Positions 1 to 8,522 of a stretch of DNA of 64,000 bases are shown in pieces. The DNA lies in NCBI GenBank assembly GCA_900065925.1, contig LN890280.1:984451-1048450 (forward strand), written 5' to 3'. Position numbers and translations under genes: made by a program. The notes beneath the pieces are model-generated. The model saw only the letters and a list, made by a program, of their open reading frames with translations, was not told the DNA's origin and did no database searches. Position 1 is the stretch's first letter. Each line of letters opens with the position of its first letter. The DNA comes from Nitrosotalea devaniterrae (GTDB lineage: Archaea; Thermoproteota; Nitrososphaeria; Nitrososphaerales; Nitrosopumilaceae).

Positions 1-956
<956 letters not shown>

Positions 957-1042
957 ATTAGCACATTTTAGATTTTCAAAATAAGATCAGAGGTTACTAC
1001 ACTCATGAATAATGATAAATATTTGATAATGAAAATACAATC

Positions 1043-1207
1043 ATGGGATTTTTAGACAAAGTTAAGGACATGGCCCAGAAAGGTGCAGAAAAAGGTGTTG
1101 ACCTTGGAAAAAAAGGCATTGAAAAAGGTACAGAGTTAGGAGTCAAGGGATATCAAGGTGCCAAGGAATCTGCAAAAAAGGGGTACGACAAAGCAAAGAA
1201 AGAATAA
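1043..1207 (+). CDS. Small Lys/Gly-rich protein (54 aa)
   Basis: An ATG frame starting MGFLDKVKDMAQKGAEKG encodes 54 residues with a loose 10-12 residue periodicity (KGAEKGVDLGKKGIEKG, then GVKGYQGAKESAKKG). It is highly charged, has no cysteine and no membrane segment, and looks like an amphipathic or disordered LEA-like peptide. An AT-rich promoter-like stretch (gataaatatttgataatg) lies just upstream. The strict repeat pattern and a stop placed before the rlmN promoter argue that it is real. The function is unknown. Confidence 0.6.
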   Translation: MGFLDKVKDMAQKGAEKGVDLGKKGIEKGTELGVKGYQGAKESAKKGYDKAKKE

Positions 1208-1246
1208 TTTTTCATTTGAAAAATACACTAGGCTTGCCACTACAAA

Positions 1247-2392
1247 GTGAGCGTAAATATTCTAAAAACTGCAGAAGAGTCATATTTTCATGAAAGTATA
1301 ACTAGAGAATATCCAAAGATGATTGACCTTTATCGAGTTTTGCCAGAGGAGATGGATGATCTTGTAGTCAAGATTGGTCAGCCACGATATAGAGCAGAGC
1401 AGCTTCTCCGTGCACTATATCATGAATCGCCAAAGCAAATGTCAGATTTACACCAGATTCCATCAGCTATGCGAGATGCACTTGTTGCTGCAGGATATAC
1501 AATAGGTTCTGAAGATGAAGTCCACCGAGTGGTCAGTGAAGACGGTCGTACCACAAAATTACTTCTCAAATTTGATGATCAAACCCTTATCGAAACAGTC
1601 CTCATGCAGTATAATCCATCCCAGGATAAAACACATCCGCGGTCAACAGTTTGTGTTTCCACCCAAGTTGGTTGTCCAATGGGTTGTGTATTTTGTGCCA
1701 CCGGTCAGATGGGTTTTGAAAAAAATCTAAAAGCTGAAGAAATTATTTCCCAAGTACTACACTTTGCACGACTTTTGCGCCAGAGAGGAGAGCATGTTAC
1801 AAACTTGGTGTTCATGGGCATGGGAGAACCTCTTGCAAATTATGATGAAATGGTAAGAGCTGTAAGATTGTTAACACATCCTCGTGCATTTGGACTTGGG
1901 CAGCGAAGTATTACAATTTCAACAGTTGGAGTAATTGCAGGAATAGACCGTCTTGCAGACGAAGATCTTCAAGTCAAGCTTGCAATCTCACTTCATGCAC
2001 CAAATGATGAATTACGTAAACGACTTGTACCAACAGCAGGGCCACACTCAGTAGAAGATCTGATTATTGCAGCAAAACGTTATTTCAAAAAAACTGGAAG
2101 ACGTGTCACTTTTGAATATGCATTAATTGACGGCATCAATGATTCCACAAAAGTTGCATCTGAACTAGCACATATTCTAAAGGGTAACGGCGCACATGTG
2201 AATTTGATTCCAATGAATCCTACTGCCGGAGGATTTAATCGTCCAGCCCGAAAAAAAGTACTGGCATTCCAACAAATTCTTCGTAATGGAGATGTAAATT
2301 GTACAGTGCGTGTTGAAAAGGGAGTAGAGATTTCAGCAGCATGTGGCCAGTTACGAACTGACATGGTAGAAAAGATCCACAGTAAACCATAA
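1247..2392 (+). CDS. rlmN: Dual-specificity 23S rRNA/tRNA adenine-C2 methyltransferase RlmN
   Basis: This radical-SAM enzyme of the RlmN/Cfr family methylates C2 of adenosine in 23S rRNA (A2503 in E. coli) and in some tRNAs. The CxxxCxxC cluster motif is seen in VGCPMGCVFCATG at about residue 143. Both methyl-transfer cysteines are present: one in STVCVSTQVG before the cluster motif and one in the C-terminal ISAACGQLR. The GFEKNLKAEEI and FMGMGEPL motifs are typical. The length of 381 is normal for a GTG start at 1247, but the conserved N-terminus begins close to an in-frame ATG at 1319 (MIDLYRVLP), which is a credible alternative start. The family is mainly bacterial, so transfer is plausible. 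Confidence 0.93.
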   Translation: MSVNILKTAEESYFHESITREYPKMIDLYRVLPEEMDDLVVKIGQPRYRAEQLLRALYHESPKQMSDLHQIPSAMRDALVAAGYTIGSEDEVHRVVSEDGRTTKLLLKFDDQTLIETVLMQYNPSQDKTHPRSTVCVSTQVGCPMGCVFCATGQMGFEKNLKAEEIISQVLHFARLLRQRGEHVTNLVFMGMGEPLANYDEMVRAVRLLTHPRAFGLGQRSITISTVGVIAGIDRLADEDLQVKLAISLHAPNDELRKRLVPTAGPHSVEDLIIAAKRYFKKTGRRVTFEYALIDGINDSTKVASELAHILKGNGAHVNLIPMNPTAGGFNRPARKKVLAFQQILRNGDVNCTVRVEKGVEISAACGQLRTDMVEKIHSKP

Positions 2393-2476
2393 TTTTATCC
2401 AGCCAGAGATCAGGTAGAAAACATTTGGAGAAATATACTGGAAACCTCTAAATTAAAATAGGCTCAAGCCATACAC

Positions 2477-2692
2477 ATGACTCTTTCAAGTCGTGAAAAG
2501 ACAATAATAATTACGTCTCATCTAGTCTCACTTTATTCAGAAATGATTGAGGAAGGAAAAATACCTCAAAATCAATCAGTCATAGATTTTCTGATGAAGA
2601 ACATTCCTCAAGAATACAAGTCAGATCTTTCCATAGACTTGATCGATGACGTGTTTACTTTTATTGCAAGTAGACCCATGGAACTTTCATAA
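2477..2692 (+). CDS. Conserved-looking small protein (71 aa)
   Basis: This 71-residue acidic protein begins MTLSSREKTIIITSHLVSLY and appears all-helical; the motif KNIPQEYKSDLSIDLIDDVFTFI suggests a small helical bundle. I do not recognise the family. A TATA-like stretch (taaattaaaata) about 20-28 bases before the ATG suggests its own leaderless transcript. It lies 24 bases before purP in the same direction and may be co-transcribed with it. Confidence 0.6.
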   Translation: MTLSSREKTIIITSHLVSLYSEMIEEGKIPQNQSVIDFLMKNIPQEYKSDLSIDLIDDVFTFIASRPMELS

Positions 2693-2716
2693 ACCCCTGA
2701 AAAGAGATTACATGAT

Positions 2717-3742
2717 ATGACCTCAATTGCTACCCTTGGTTCACACTGTGCCCTTCAGGTACTCAAAGGGGCAAAAGATGAAGGTTTCAAGACCATACTA
2801 GTATGTGAGAAAAAACGCGAAAAACTTTATCGGCGATTTAAATTCATAGACGAGTTTGTACTGGTTGATTCATTCAAGGAAATAATGGACCAAAGATGTG
2901 CAAATATCCTCAAAGAAAATAATGCTGTCATAATACCACATGGTACACTCATAGCTCAGATGAGTTCAGAAGAAATTGAATCCATCAAGACACCAATTTT
3001 TGGGAACAAATGGATTCTCAGATGGGAGTCAGATAGAAACATGAAAGAAAAACTCATGGTTGAATCAAAATTAAAGATCCCAAGATCTATACGAGGTCCA
3101 AGTGATATCCAGGGATTAACAATTGCAAAAAGACACGGAGCTGCAGGAGGTAAGGGATACTTTCTTGCAACTAATGAAGAAGATTATATCAAAAAAAGAG
3201 ACAAACTTGTAAGAGAAGGAATAATCAAGGGCGACCAAGACTTGTACTTGCAAGAATATGCTCTGGGGGTTTCTGCATATTTACAATATTTCTACTCGGA
3301 GCTAAGCGGAGAGTTGGAATTTTTTGGTGTTGATAGAAGATACGAGTCAGACATTGACGGCCTTGGAAGAATTCCGGCACAGGAGCAAATCGATGTGGAT
3401 TTAATTCCATCATTTAATGTCGTAGGTAACAGTCCATTGGTTTTGCGTGAATCTTTACTTGAAGACGTATATGCCATGGGAGAAAGATTTGTAGAGGCCG
3501 CAAAAAGGCTTGTTGCCCCCGGCATGACAGGGCCTTTCTGTCTTGAAGGCGTATATGATGAAAATGCCAAATTTACTACGTTTGAGTTCTCTGCAAGAAT
3601 AGTGGCAGGTACAAACCTCTACGTAGACGGTTCACCATACTCGTCACTTATCTATGATGAACCCATGAGTATGGGACGAAGAATTGCCCGTGAGATAAAA
3701 AATGCAGACAGTAAGAATAGTCTATCAAAGATAGTTACGTAA
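2717..3742 (+). CDS. purP: FAICAR synthetase PurP (ATP-grasp, de novo purine synthesis)
   Basis: PurP converts AICAR and formate to FAICAR with ATP, the archaeal replacement for the formyl-THF-dependent step of IMP synthesis. The N-terminus MTSIATLGSHCALQVLKGAK, followed by LVCEKKREKLY, is the typical PurP start. Later blocks typical of the family are KRHGAAGGKGYF (ATP-grasp), LQEYALGVSAYLQYF, FGVDRRYESDIDGLGRIP and FEFSARIVAGTN. The length of 341 residues is normal. The enzyme is cytosolic, and no other purine gene is nearby. Confidence 0.93.
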   Translation: MTSIATLGSHCALQVLKGAKDEGFKTILVCEKKREKLYRRFKFIDEFVLVDSFKEIMDQRCANILKENNAVIIPHGTLIAQMSSEEIESIKTPIFGNKWILRWESDRNMKEKLMVESKLKIPRSIRGPSDIQGLTIAKRHGAAGGKGYFLATNEEDYIKKRDKLVREGIIKGDQDLYLQEYALGVSAYLQYFYSELSGELEFFGVDRRYESDIDGLGRIPAQEQIDVDLIPSFNVVGNSPLVLRESLLEDVYAMGERFVEAAKRLVAPGMTGPFCLEGVYDENAKFTTFEFSARIVAGTNLYVDGSPYSSLIYDEPMSMGRRIAREIKNADSKNSLSKIVT

Positions 3743-3774
3743 TGTTTTATTTTTGAATAAAATTCTAGAAGAAT

Positions 3775-4623
3775 TTATGCGCCGCCAAGTGTTACAATGA
3801 GATCAGTGATAAATCCCGCACACAGACCTACAAAAATTCCGACCATCAAGATATCATTCGTAGTTTGTCGTCTCCCAGTGTTGTACATGAGCATTGATAC
3901 ATAGATCAGTGCTCCTCCAGCCATGGATAGAAACAAAATGTACGCAACATCCGATACCCATAAGCTGCCAAGCATTGTACCAACAAATGTAGGGCCACCT
4001 CCAATCAATCCAACTTTAGCCAAGAATTTTGCATTTGGTTTTTTCAATATTCCAGTAAGAGGACCAGCAATGCCAAACCCTTCAGTTGTATTGTGTGCCC
4101 CAAATCCAATTATCAATATAATTGCAAGACCTATTTCTCCTGCAACATAAGACTGACCAATTGCAAGACCTTCACTAAAGTTGTGTGCTCCAATTCCTAT
4201 TGCAATCATCATGGCAAGCTTGTATGCATTTGCTTCATGGAATAATTTGTGGAGATGATCATCGCCTTCCTTTAGATTGTCAAGTGAGAGTATCTGTGGG
4301 AAACTTTTTGTCATGAGTTTTGTTTCATAGAGTACCAATCCAAGCAAGCCAATGGCAATTCCACCAAACAAGGCAACAAGATCAATTACTGCATTTTCAA
4401 TCGAACCCTTTCCAGCAGCTGCATCTGTTGCTGCAGTTGAGGCAGTCTCCCAACCATGACTGAATACATCAATTATTAGAAATACCAAGATTCCAAGTGC
4501 AAATGCGTTGAGAAATCCCTTCTTCTTTGGACTAAGGTTTTGTAATACTGCAACAGGAAGACCGAGAAATATAGTAAAACCAGCTATTGCACCAAGCAAC
4601 AAAAGCTGCCAATAGTCAATCAT
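3775..4623 (-). CDS. ZIP family divalent metal transporter
   Basis: This 282-residue membrane protein has about eight hydrophobic segments. Two histidine motifs characteristic of ZIP transmembrane helices 4 and 5 are present, GAHNFSEGLAIG and GAHNTTEGFGIAGP, which form the binuclear metal site. It should import a divalent metal (Zn, Fe or Mn; specificity not readable). Its promoter has a TATA-like TTTAAATA about 30 bases before the ATG, followed by a TTAG..CTAA palindrome, so metal-dependent repression is likely. It is divergent from a winged-helix gene that has the same promoter architecture. Confidence 0.9.
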   Translation of the reverse strand: MIDYWQLLLLGAIAGFTIFLGLPVAVLQNLSPKKKGFLNAFALGILVFLIIDVFSHGWETASTAATDAAAGKGSIENAVIDLVALFGGIAIGLLGLVLYETKLMTKSFPQILSLDNLKEGDDHLHKLFHEANAYKLAMMIAIGIGAHNFSEGLAIGQSYVAGEIGLAIILIIGFGAHNTTEGFGIAGPLTGILKKPNAKFLAKVGLIGGGPTFVGTMLGSLWVSDVAYILFLSMAGGALIYVSMLMYNTGRRQTTNDILMVGIFVGLCAGFITDLIVTLGGA

Positions 4624-4631
4624 TGATCAAA

Positions 4632-4645
4632 TTAGGACTAGCTAA
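4632..4645 (-). promoter_or_regulatory. DtxR-type operator-like palindrome at ZIP promoter
   Basis: TTAGGACTAGCTAA is an imperfect palindrome of TTAG/CTAA arms. On the minus strand it lies immediately downstream of the TATA-like box TTTAAATA (4648-4655) and before the ATG of the ZIP gene, over the expected transcription start. It resembles the TTAGG..CCTAA boxes bound by DtxR/IdeR/MntR metalloregulators. Binding is inferred. Confidence 0.6.
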
Positions 4646-4703
4646 CTTATTTAAACGACGGACTGGTTCCAAAATTTTAGAATGGCTCGTCTCGTTTAAA
4701 TAG

Positions 4704-4717
4704 TTAGGCTTGCCTAA
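4704..4717 (+). promoter_or_regulatory. DtxR-type operator-like perfect palindrome
   Basis: TTAGGCTTGCCTAA is a perfect 14-base palindrome with 6-base arms. It sits between a TATA-like TTTAAATA (4695-4702) and the TTG start of the winged-helix gene. The arrangement mirrors the ZIP promoter, which also reads CGTTTAAATA followed by GTTAG and CCTAA. Occlusion of the start site by a metal-responsive repressor is the simplest reading. Confidence 0.65.
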
Positions 4718-4728
4718 TTCAAAAAATA

Positions 4729-5058
4729 TTGAAAAAAAAAGTTCCACTGTCGCAACTCAAAAAATATGATGTAAATCAAAAAATTCTGGAAGCATTGGCC
4801 GATGCACAATCAAGATCAATATTATTTTCAATCATCAAAGAAGGAATGACTGCATTAGAATTATCAGAAAAATACAGGATTCCACTAAGTTCAGTTTACA
4901 AAAAGATTTCAGACCTGGAAGAGCTGACCTTGGTAAAAGTTGACAAGTGGGTTTTGTCAGACAGTGGAAAAAAATTCAAGGTGTACAAGAGCAGGATAAG
5001 CAGGGCTGAAATAAGCATAAAAAAACCAGAGCCCATAATCACATTGAGTCCAAACTAG
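4729..5058 (+). CDS. Winged-helix DNA-binding protein (109 aa)
   Basis: The protein has an ArsR/MarR-like helix-turn-helix: MTALELSEKYRIPLSSVYKK followed by a wing (LVKVDKWVLSDSGKKFKVYKS). The start is TTG; there is no upstream ATG, and the TATA box and palindrome place transcription initiation only a few bases before it, implying a leaderless message. No cysteine is present, so metal sensing through cysteines is unlikely. It could be a regulator controlled by, rather than recognising, the TTAGGC palindrome. The target is unknown. It lies about 50 bases before a DsbA-like gene on the same strand. Confidence 0.75.
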   Translation: MKKKVPLSQLKKYDVNQKILEALADAQSRSILFSIIKEGMTALELSEKYRIPLSSVYKKISDLEELTLVKVDKWVLSDSGKKFKVYKSRISRAEISIKKPEPIITLSPN

Positions 5059-5106
5059 AATCCCGGTTCAAATAGTTAATATTCAAAGAAAAACCATTGA
5101 AAAAAA

Positions 5107-5754
5107 GTGAAAAGATACTATTTTGCAATTATTCCAATAGTAATTACCATAGTTGCAGTATACTACATGGCAACACCTCATGAAAACAAGTCTAATGATC
5201 TAACGCCACAGATGATTATGCAAAATGGTTCTCCGATACTTGGAGATCCAAACGCAAAGGTAACCATTGTAGAATTTGGAGATTATCAGTGTACATACTG
5301 TCACCTATTTCATGAAAATACAAAAGATGCATTATTACAACAATATGTTGACACTGGCAAGGCCAACTTTGTATTTCGAGACTTTCCACTAAATGGACCT
5401 GACTCAGTCTTGGCTGCAGAGGCAGCATACTGTGCAGGCGACCAAGACAAGTATTGGCAATACCATGATGAGCTGTACAAGAACTGGGCTGGAGAAAAAA
5501 CAGGATGGGTAACTCAAAAGTCACTAGACAAGTTTGCTACAACCGTTGGCCTTGATTTGGACAAGTTTGATAAATGCATGTACAGTAACAAATATGAGCA
5601 AAAAGTGCTAGACAATCAAAAATTTGGTGAAAATATAGGTATAGATGGAACGCCATCGTTTATCATATTCAGTGGTAAAGATATTACAAAAGTAGTTGGC
5701 GCACAGCCAATATCTGTATTCCAACAAGTCATAAACAAATTTTCTAATAGTTAG
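5107..5754 (+). CDS. DsbA-family thiol-disulfide oxidoreductase, membrane-anchored
   Basis: An N-terminal hydrophobic stretch (FAIIPIVITIVAVYYMA) acts as signal anchor. It is followed by a thioredoxin fold with the motif GDYQCTYCHLFHE at about residues 58-70, a CxxC active site typical of DsbA/BdbD-like proteins, and GIDGTPSFIIF, which contains the cis-proline loop. The inserted helical region holds two further cysteines (AYCAGDQ and DKCMYS). It probably oxidises or isomerises disulfides of secreted proteins outside the membrane. GTG is the only sensible start. It lies 11 bases before prf1. Confidence 0.87.
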   Translation: MKRYYFAIIPIVITIVAVYYMATPHENKSNDLTPQMIMQNGSPILGDPNAKVTIVEFGDYQCTYCHLFHENTKDALLQQYVDTGKANFVFRDFPLNGPDSVLAAEAAYCAGDQDKYWQYHDELYKNWAGEKTGWVTQKSLDKFATTVGLDLDKFDKCMYSNKYEQKVLDNQKFGENIGIDGTPSFIIFSGKDITKVVGAQPISVFQQVINKFSNS

Positions 5755-5764
5755 GTAATAGCCC

Positions 5765-7039
5765 ATGGTCAAGCCCAAGATAGAAAAACAAGATTCTGTA
5801 AAATTATACAAGCTACGAAAGATGCTAGAGGAATTGGGGGACCATTCTGGACGTGGAACAGAATTAATTTCACTCTATGTCCCCCCGAAAAAAGCATTAC
5901 ACGAAGTCATAAACAATCTTCGTGAAGAACAAGGGACTGCAGATAACATCAAGTCAGATCTTACAAGAACACACGTAGTAGATGCATTATCAAGAGTAAT
6001 TCAGAGGTTGAAATTATACAAGTCATCGCCTGATAAGGGGCTGGTCATGTTCTGTGGTGCACTTCCACCAGCTGGTGGAGGACCAATTGGAAGTGAGGTG
6101 GTAAAATTGTTTGAGATTGAACCTCCAAAGGAACTGCAGACGTTTCTTTACCGGTGTGATGATCATTTCCATGTAGATATTCTCAAAGACATGCTAAAAG
6201 ACGACAACATGATTGGTTTTTTGGCACTCGATGCAAAAGATGCAGGATGGGGATTATTACGTGGTGACAAGCTAGATGTATTATCAGAGACATCGTCTGG
6301 TGTTGCAGGAAAACACAGACAGGGAGGACAATCAGCCCGAAGATTTGAAAGACTGCGAGAGATGGAGCTCAATGAATACTATAACAGAGTTGCACATACC
6401 ACAAGAGAATATTTTATCGACATCTATCCTGTGAAAGGTCTGATAGTTTCAGGTCCAGGACCGACAAAGGAGAATTTCCTAAGAGAAAGTTATCTAGAAT
6501 ATAGACTTCAAAATAATATACTTGCAACACTTGATTGCTCATATGCAGGCTCAGAAGGAGTACGTGAAGCATTTGCCAAGGCACAGGATGTTCTCACAGA
6601 TTATCGAATGGTAGAAGAAAAGAAACTGGTGGACAAGCTATTCAACGACATAAATTTTTCAAGAGGGCTTGCGACATACGGTCTCAATGAAATCATTGAT
6701 TTACTCAAGAGAAATGTCGTATCAATAATACTGATTACAGATGATACCAACTTGAGAAAACTTGACATCACATGCAGAAGATGCCAGCATGTACAAAGCG
6801 AGATAATAGACCGTGTCAAAGTAATTTCAAGAACACAGGAGCTTCTCAGTCAGCCATGCCCAAGCTGTAAAAGCATGGACATGGAATCAAATGATAAAGA
6901 CATTGTCGATTATTTGGATTTGGTTGCAGGTCAGACAGGTGCAAAAGTCGAAGTCATCACAGGTTCAACAGAATATGGGGCAATGCTTTCAAGCATAGGC
7001 AAAGTTGGAGCATTTTTGAGATACAACCCCAATCAATAA
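5765..7039 (+). CDS. prf1: Peptide chain release factor aRF1
   Basis: This factor recognises all three stop codons and triggers peptide release. The stop-codon motif NIKS is in GTADNIKSDLTR at about residue 60. The catalytic GGQ loop is in KHRQGGQSARRFERLR at about residue 187. The C-terminal domain contains a CRRC..CPSC zinc-binding mini-domain, as in many archaeal aRF1 proteins. The length of 424 residues is normal. The ATG start is clear, and MVKPKIEKQDSVKLYKLRKM is a typical N-terminus. Confidence 0.96.
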   Translation: MVKPKIEKQDSVKLYKLRKMLEELGDHSGRGTELISLYVPPKKALHEVINNLREEQGTADNIKSDLTRTHVVDALSRVIQRLKLYKSSPDKGLVMFCGALPPAGGGPIGSEVVKLFEIEPPKELQTFLYRCDDHFHVDILKDMLKDDNMIGFLALDAKDAGWGLLRGDKLDVLSETSSGVAGKHRQGGQSARRFERLREMELNEYYNRVAHTTREYFIDIYPVKGLIVSGPGPTKENFLRESYLEYRLQNNILATLDCSYAGSEGVREAFAKAQDVLTDYRMVEEKKLVDKLFNDINFSRGLATYGLNEIIDLLKRNVVSIILITDDTNLRKLDITCRRCQHVQSEIIDRVKVISRTQELLSQPCPSCKSMDMESNDKDIVDYLDLVAGQTGAKVEVITGSTEYGAMLSSIGKVGAFLRYNPNQ

Positions 7040-7083
7040 TGCCAAAACATATCTCTAAATAATTTAAAATCATATTCAGGTTT

Positions 7084-7404
7084 ATGGAACATGTAACACC
7101 AGAAGAGTTTGATTCAAAGGTACTAGGAACTGGCAAAAAGACAGTGGTTTTGTTTTATGCAACATGGTGCCCCTATTGTTCTAATTTCAAACCAACATTT
7201 GAGTCTGCAAAAATTCAAACTGCAAACAAGATTGCATCAATCATAGACGAAGATGAGAACCCACTTTGGGATAGATTCAACATTCAATCAGTGCCAACAA
7301 TGATTGTATTTCAAGACGGGAAAATAGTTTCAAGAAGAGATGCCAAAAAGCACGTCGGTCTGATAAAATCAGACATGGATTCAATTGTAACAGAGTTAGC
7401 TTGA
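7084..7404 (+). CDS. Thioredoxin-like protein with CPYC active site
   Basis: The 106-residue thioredoxin fold has the active site YATWCPYCSNFKPTFE at about residue 30 and the cis-proline loop SVPTMIVFQDGKIVSRR. The CPYC dipeptide is glutaredoxin-like rather than CGPC, but the surrounding TWC and the length are thioredoxin-like. It has no signal peptide, so it is a cytosolic disulfide reductase. Its 3' end overlaps the convergent HIT gene by 9 bases. Confidence 0.88.
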   Translation: MEHVTPEEFDSKVLGTGKKTVVLFYATWCPYCSNFKPTFESAKIQTANKIASIIDEDENPLWDRFNIQSVPTMIVFQDGKIVSRRDAKKHVGLIKSDMDSIVTELA

Positions 7405-7809
7405 TTTTATATTATCTCTAATCTTTTTTGCCAACTCTTTTAGGTCACCATCAGTTGCAATCATCCTTCGAGCCCAGGGATTGCCTACCTTTTGATATCT
7501 AGGAATGATATGTACATGCACATGTGGAATTATCTGGTTTGCGGATCTTCCATTATTTTGGCCAAGGTTAAACCCATCAGCCCCAGTTGCTGCAATGATA
7601 CCCCGCGCTACATCAGGTACTTTGGAAAATAATGCACCAACTTCTTCATTTGTCATATCAATGATCTTTTCATGGTGAATTTTTGGAATTACTAACGAGT
7701 GACCCTTCTGTATAGGATACTTGTCCATTATAACAATATGAGAATCATCTTCGAAAATAACATGTGCGTCATGCTTTTTGTTTATGATATTACAAAAAAG
7801 ACAGTCCAT
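7396..7809 (-). CDS. HIT family hydrolase (histidine triad)
   Basis: The HIT motif HVHVHIIPRY near the C-terminal third and the N-terminal CLFCNIINKKHDAHVIFED are typical of HINT/HIT nucleotide hydrolases, which cleave AMP-lysine or related phosphoramidates. The length of 137 residues is normal. A TATA-like stretch (taaaatacatc region) lies upstream. It converges on, and overlaps slightly, the thioredoxin gene. The substrate cannot be assigned. Confidence 0.92.
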   Translation of the reverse strand: MDCLFCNIINKKHDAHVIFEDDSHIVIMDKYPIQKGHSLVIPKIHHEKIIDMTNEEVGALFSKVPDVARGIIAATGADGFNLGQNNGRSANQIIPHVHVHIIPRYQKVGNPWARRMIATDGDLKELAKKIRDNIKSS

Positions 7810-7919
7810 ATCTTTTGCAGTGATGTATTTTATTTATACTCACCTTCAATTGTATGTAAAATACATCCATTTATTTCAGATACTGTTATTTAGGGTAAAA
7901 TTTTGACTTGTATCGTCAA

Positions 7920-8522
7920 ATGGGAAAAAAAGATAGAGAAGAGCGAGTGCAAGAACGAGAGACTTTTTACCAAAAACGACAAAGAACCCAATTTAAGAAT
8001 AAAGCAATAGCCATAGGCATTCTTGCCGGAATTGTAGCAGTACTTGGAATCTCAAGTTATAATTTTTACATATTATCATCACAGGTTACACCAAAAGGAG
8101 AACCACCTGGTTCAGGCCCTCTTGACGGAATTCACATCCATGCAGGATTACTGACAATGATTTACGGTCAACAGTTTGATTATTCGTCTACAGCATATCA
8201 GATAAAGAGCCCATACATTGGATTCCAGAAAGGAAATGGTGAGACAGTACATGCACTGGCAACAAATGTCACCATGGGATTTCTCTTCAATTCATTGCGT
8301 ATTGGATTAGATGACAAGTGTTTCACATTCCCAGACAGCCGAGCATTTTGTACAAATGCAAACTATACACTAAAGTTCTATGTCAACCACCACCAGGTGC
8401 CAGACTTGAAGAACTATGTGTTCAAGGATCAAGACAGAATGCTCATATCATATGGCAATGAAAACGAGACTCAAATCAATGAGCAGCTAGCCAGACTAGA
8501 CGGATTCAAGTTAATCACTTAG
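7920..8522 (+). CDS. Single-pass membrane protein with extracytoplasmic domain
   Basis: A charged cytoplasmic N-terminus (KKDREERVQERETFYQKRQR) is followed by one transmembrane helix (AIAIGILAGIVAVLGI) and an extracytoplasmic domain of about 140 residues. The domain contains DGIHIHAGLL, KCFTFPDSRAFC and YVNHHQVPDL. The HIHAG and NHHQ histidines and two cysteines could bind metal, but this is unproven. I place the start at the ATG because a TATA-like element around 7885-7892 predicts initiation near 7914; a TTG 12 bases upstream is in frame. No characterised function is recognised. It converges with the next gene, with a 4-base overlap. Confidence 0.75.
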   Translation: MGKKDREERVQERETFYQKRQRTQFKNKAIAIGILAGIVAVLGISSYNFYILSSQVTPKGEPPGSGPLDGIHIHAGLLTMIYGQQFDYSSTAYQIKSPYIGFQKGNGETVHALATNVTMGFLFNSLRIGLDDKCFTFPDSRAFCTNANYTLKFYVNHHQVPDLKNYVFKDQDRMLISYGNENETQINEQLARLDGFKLIT

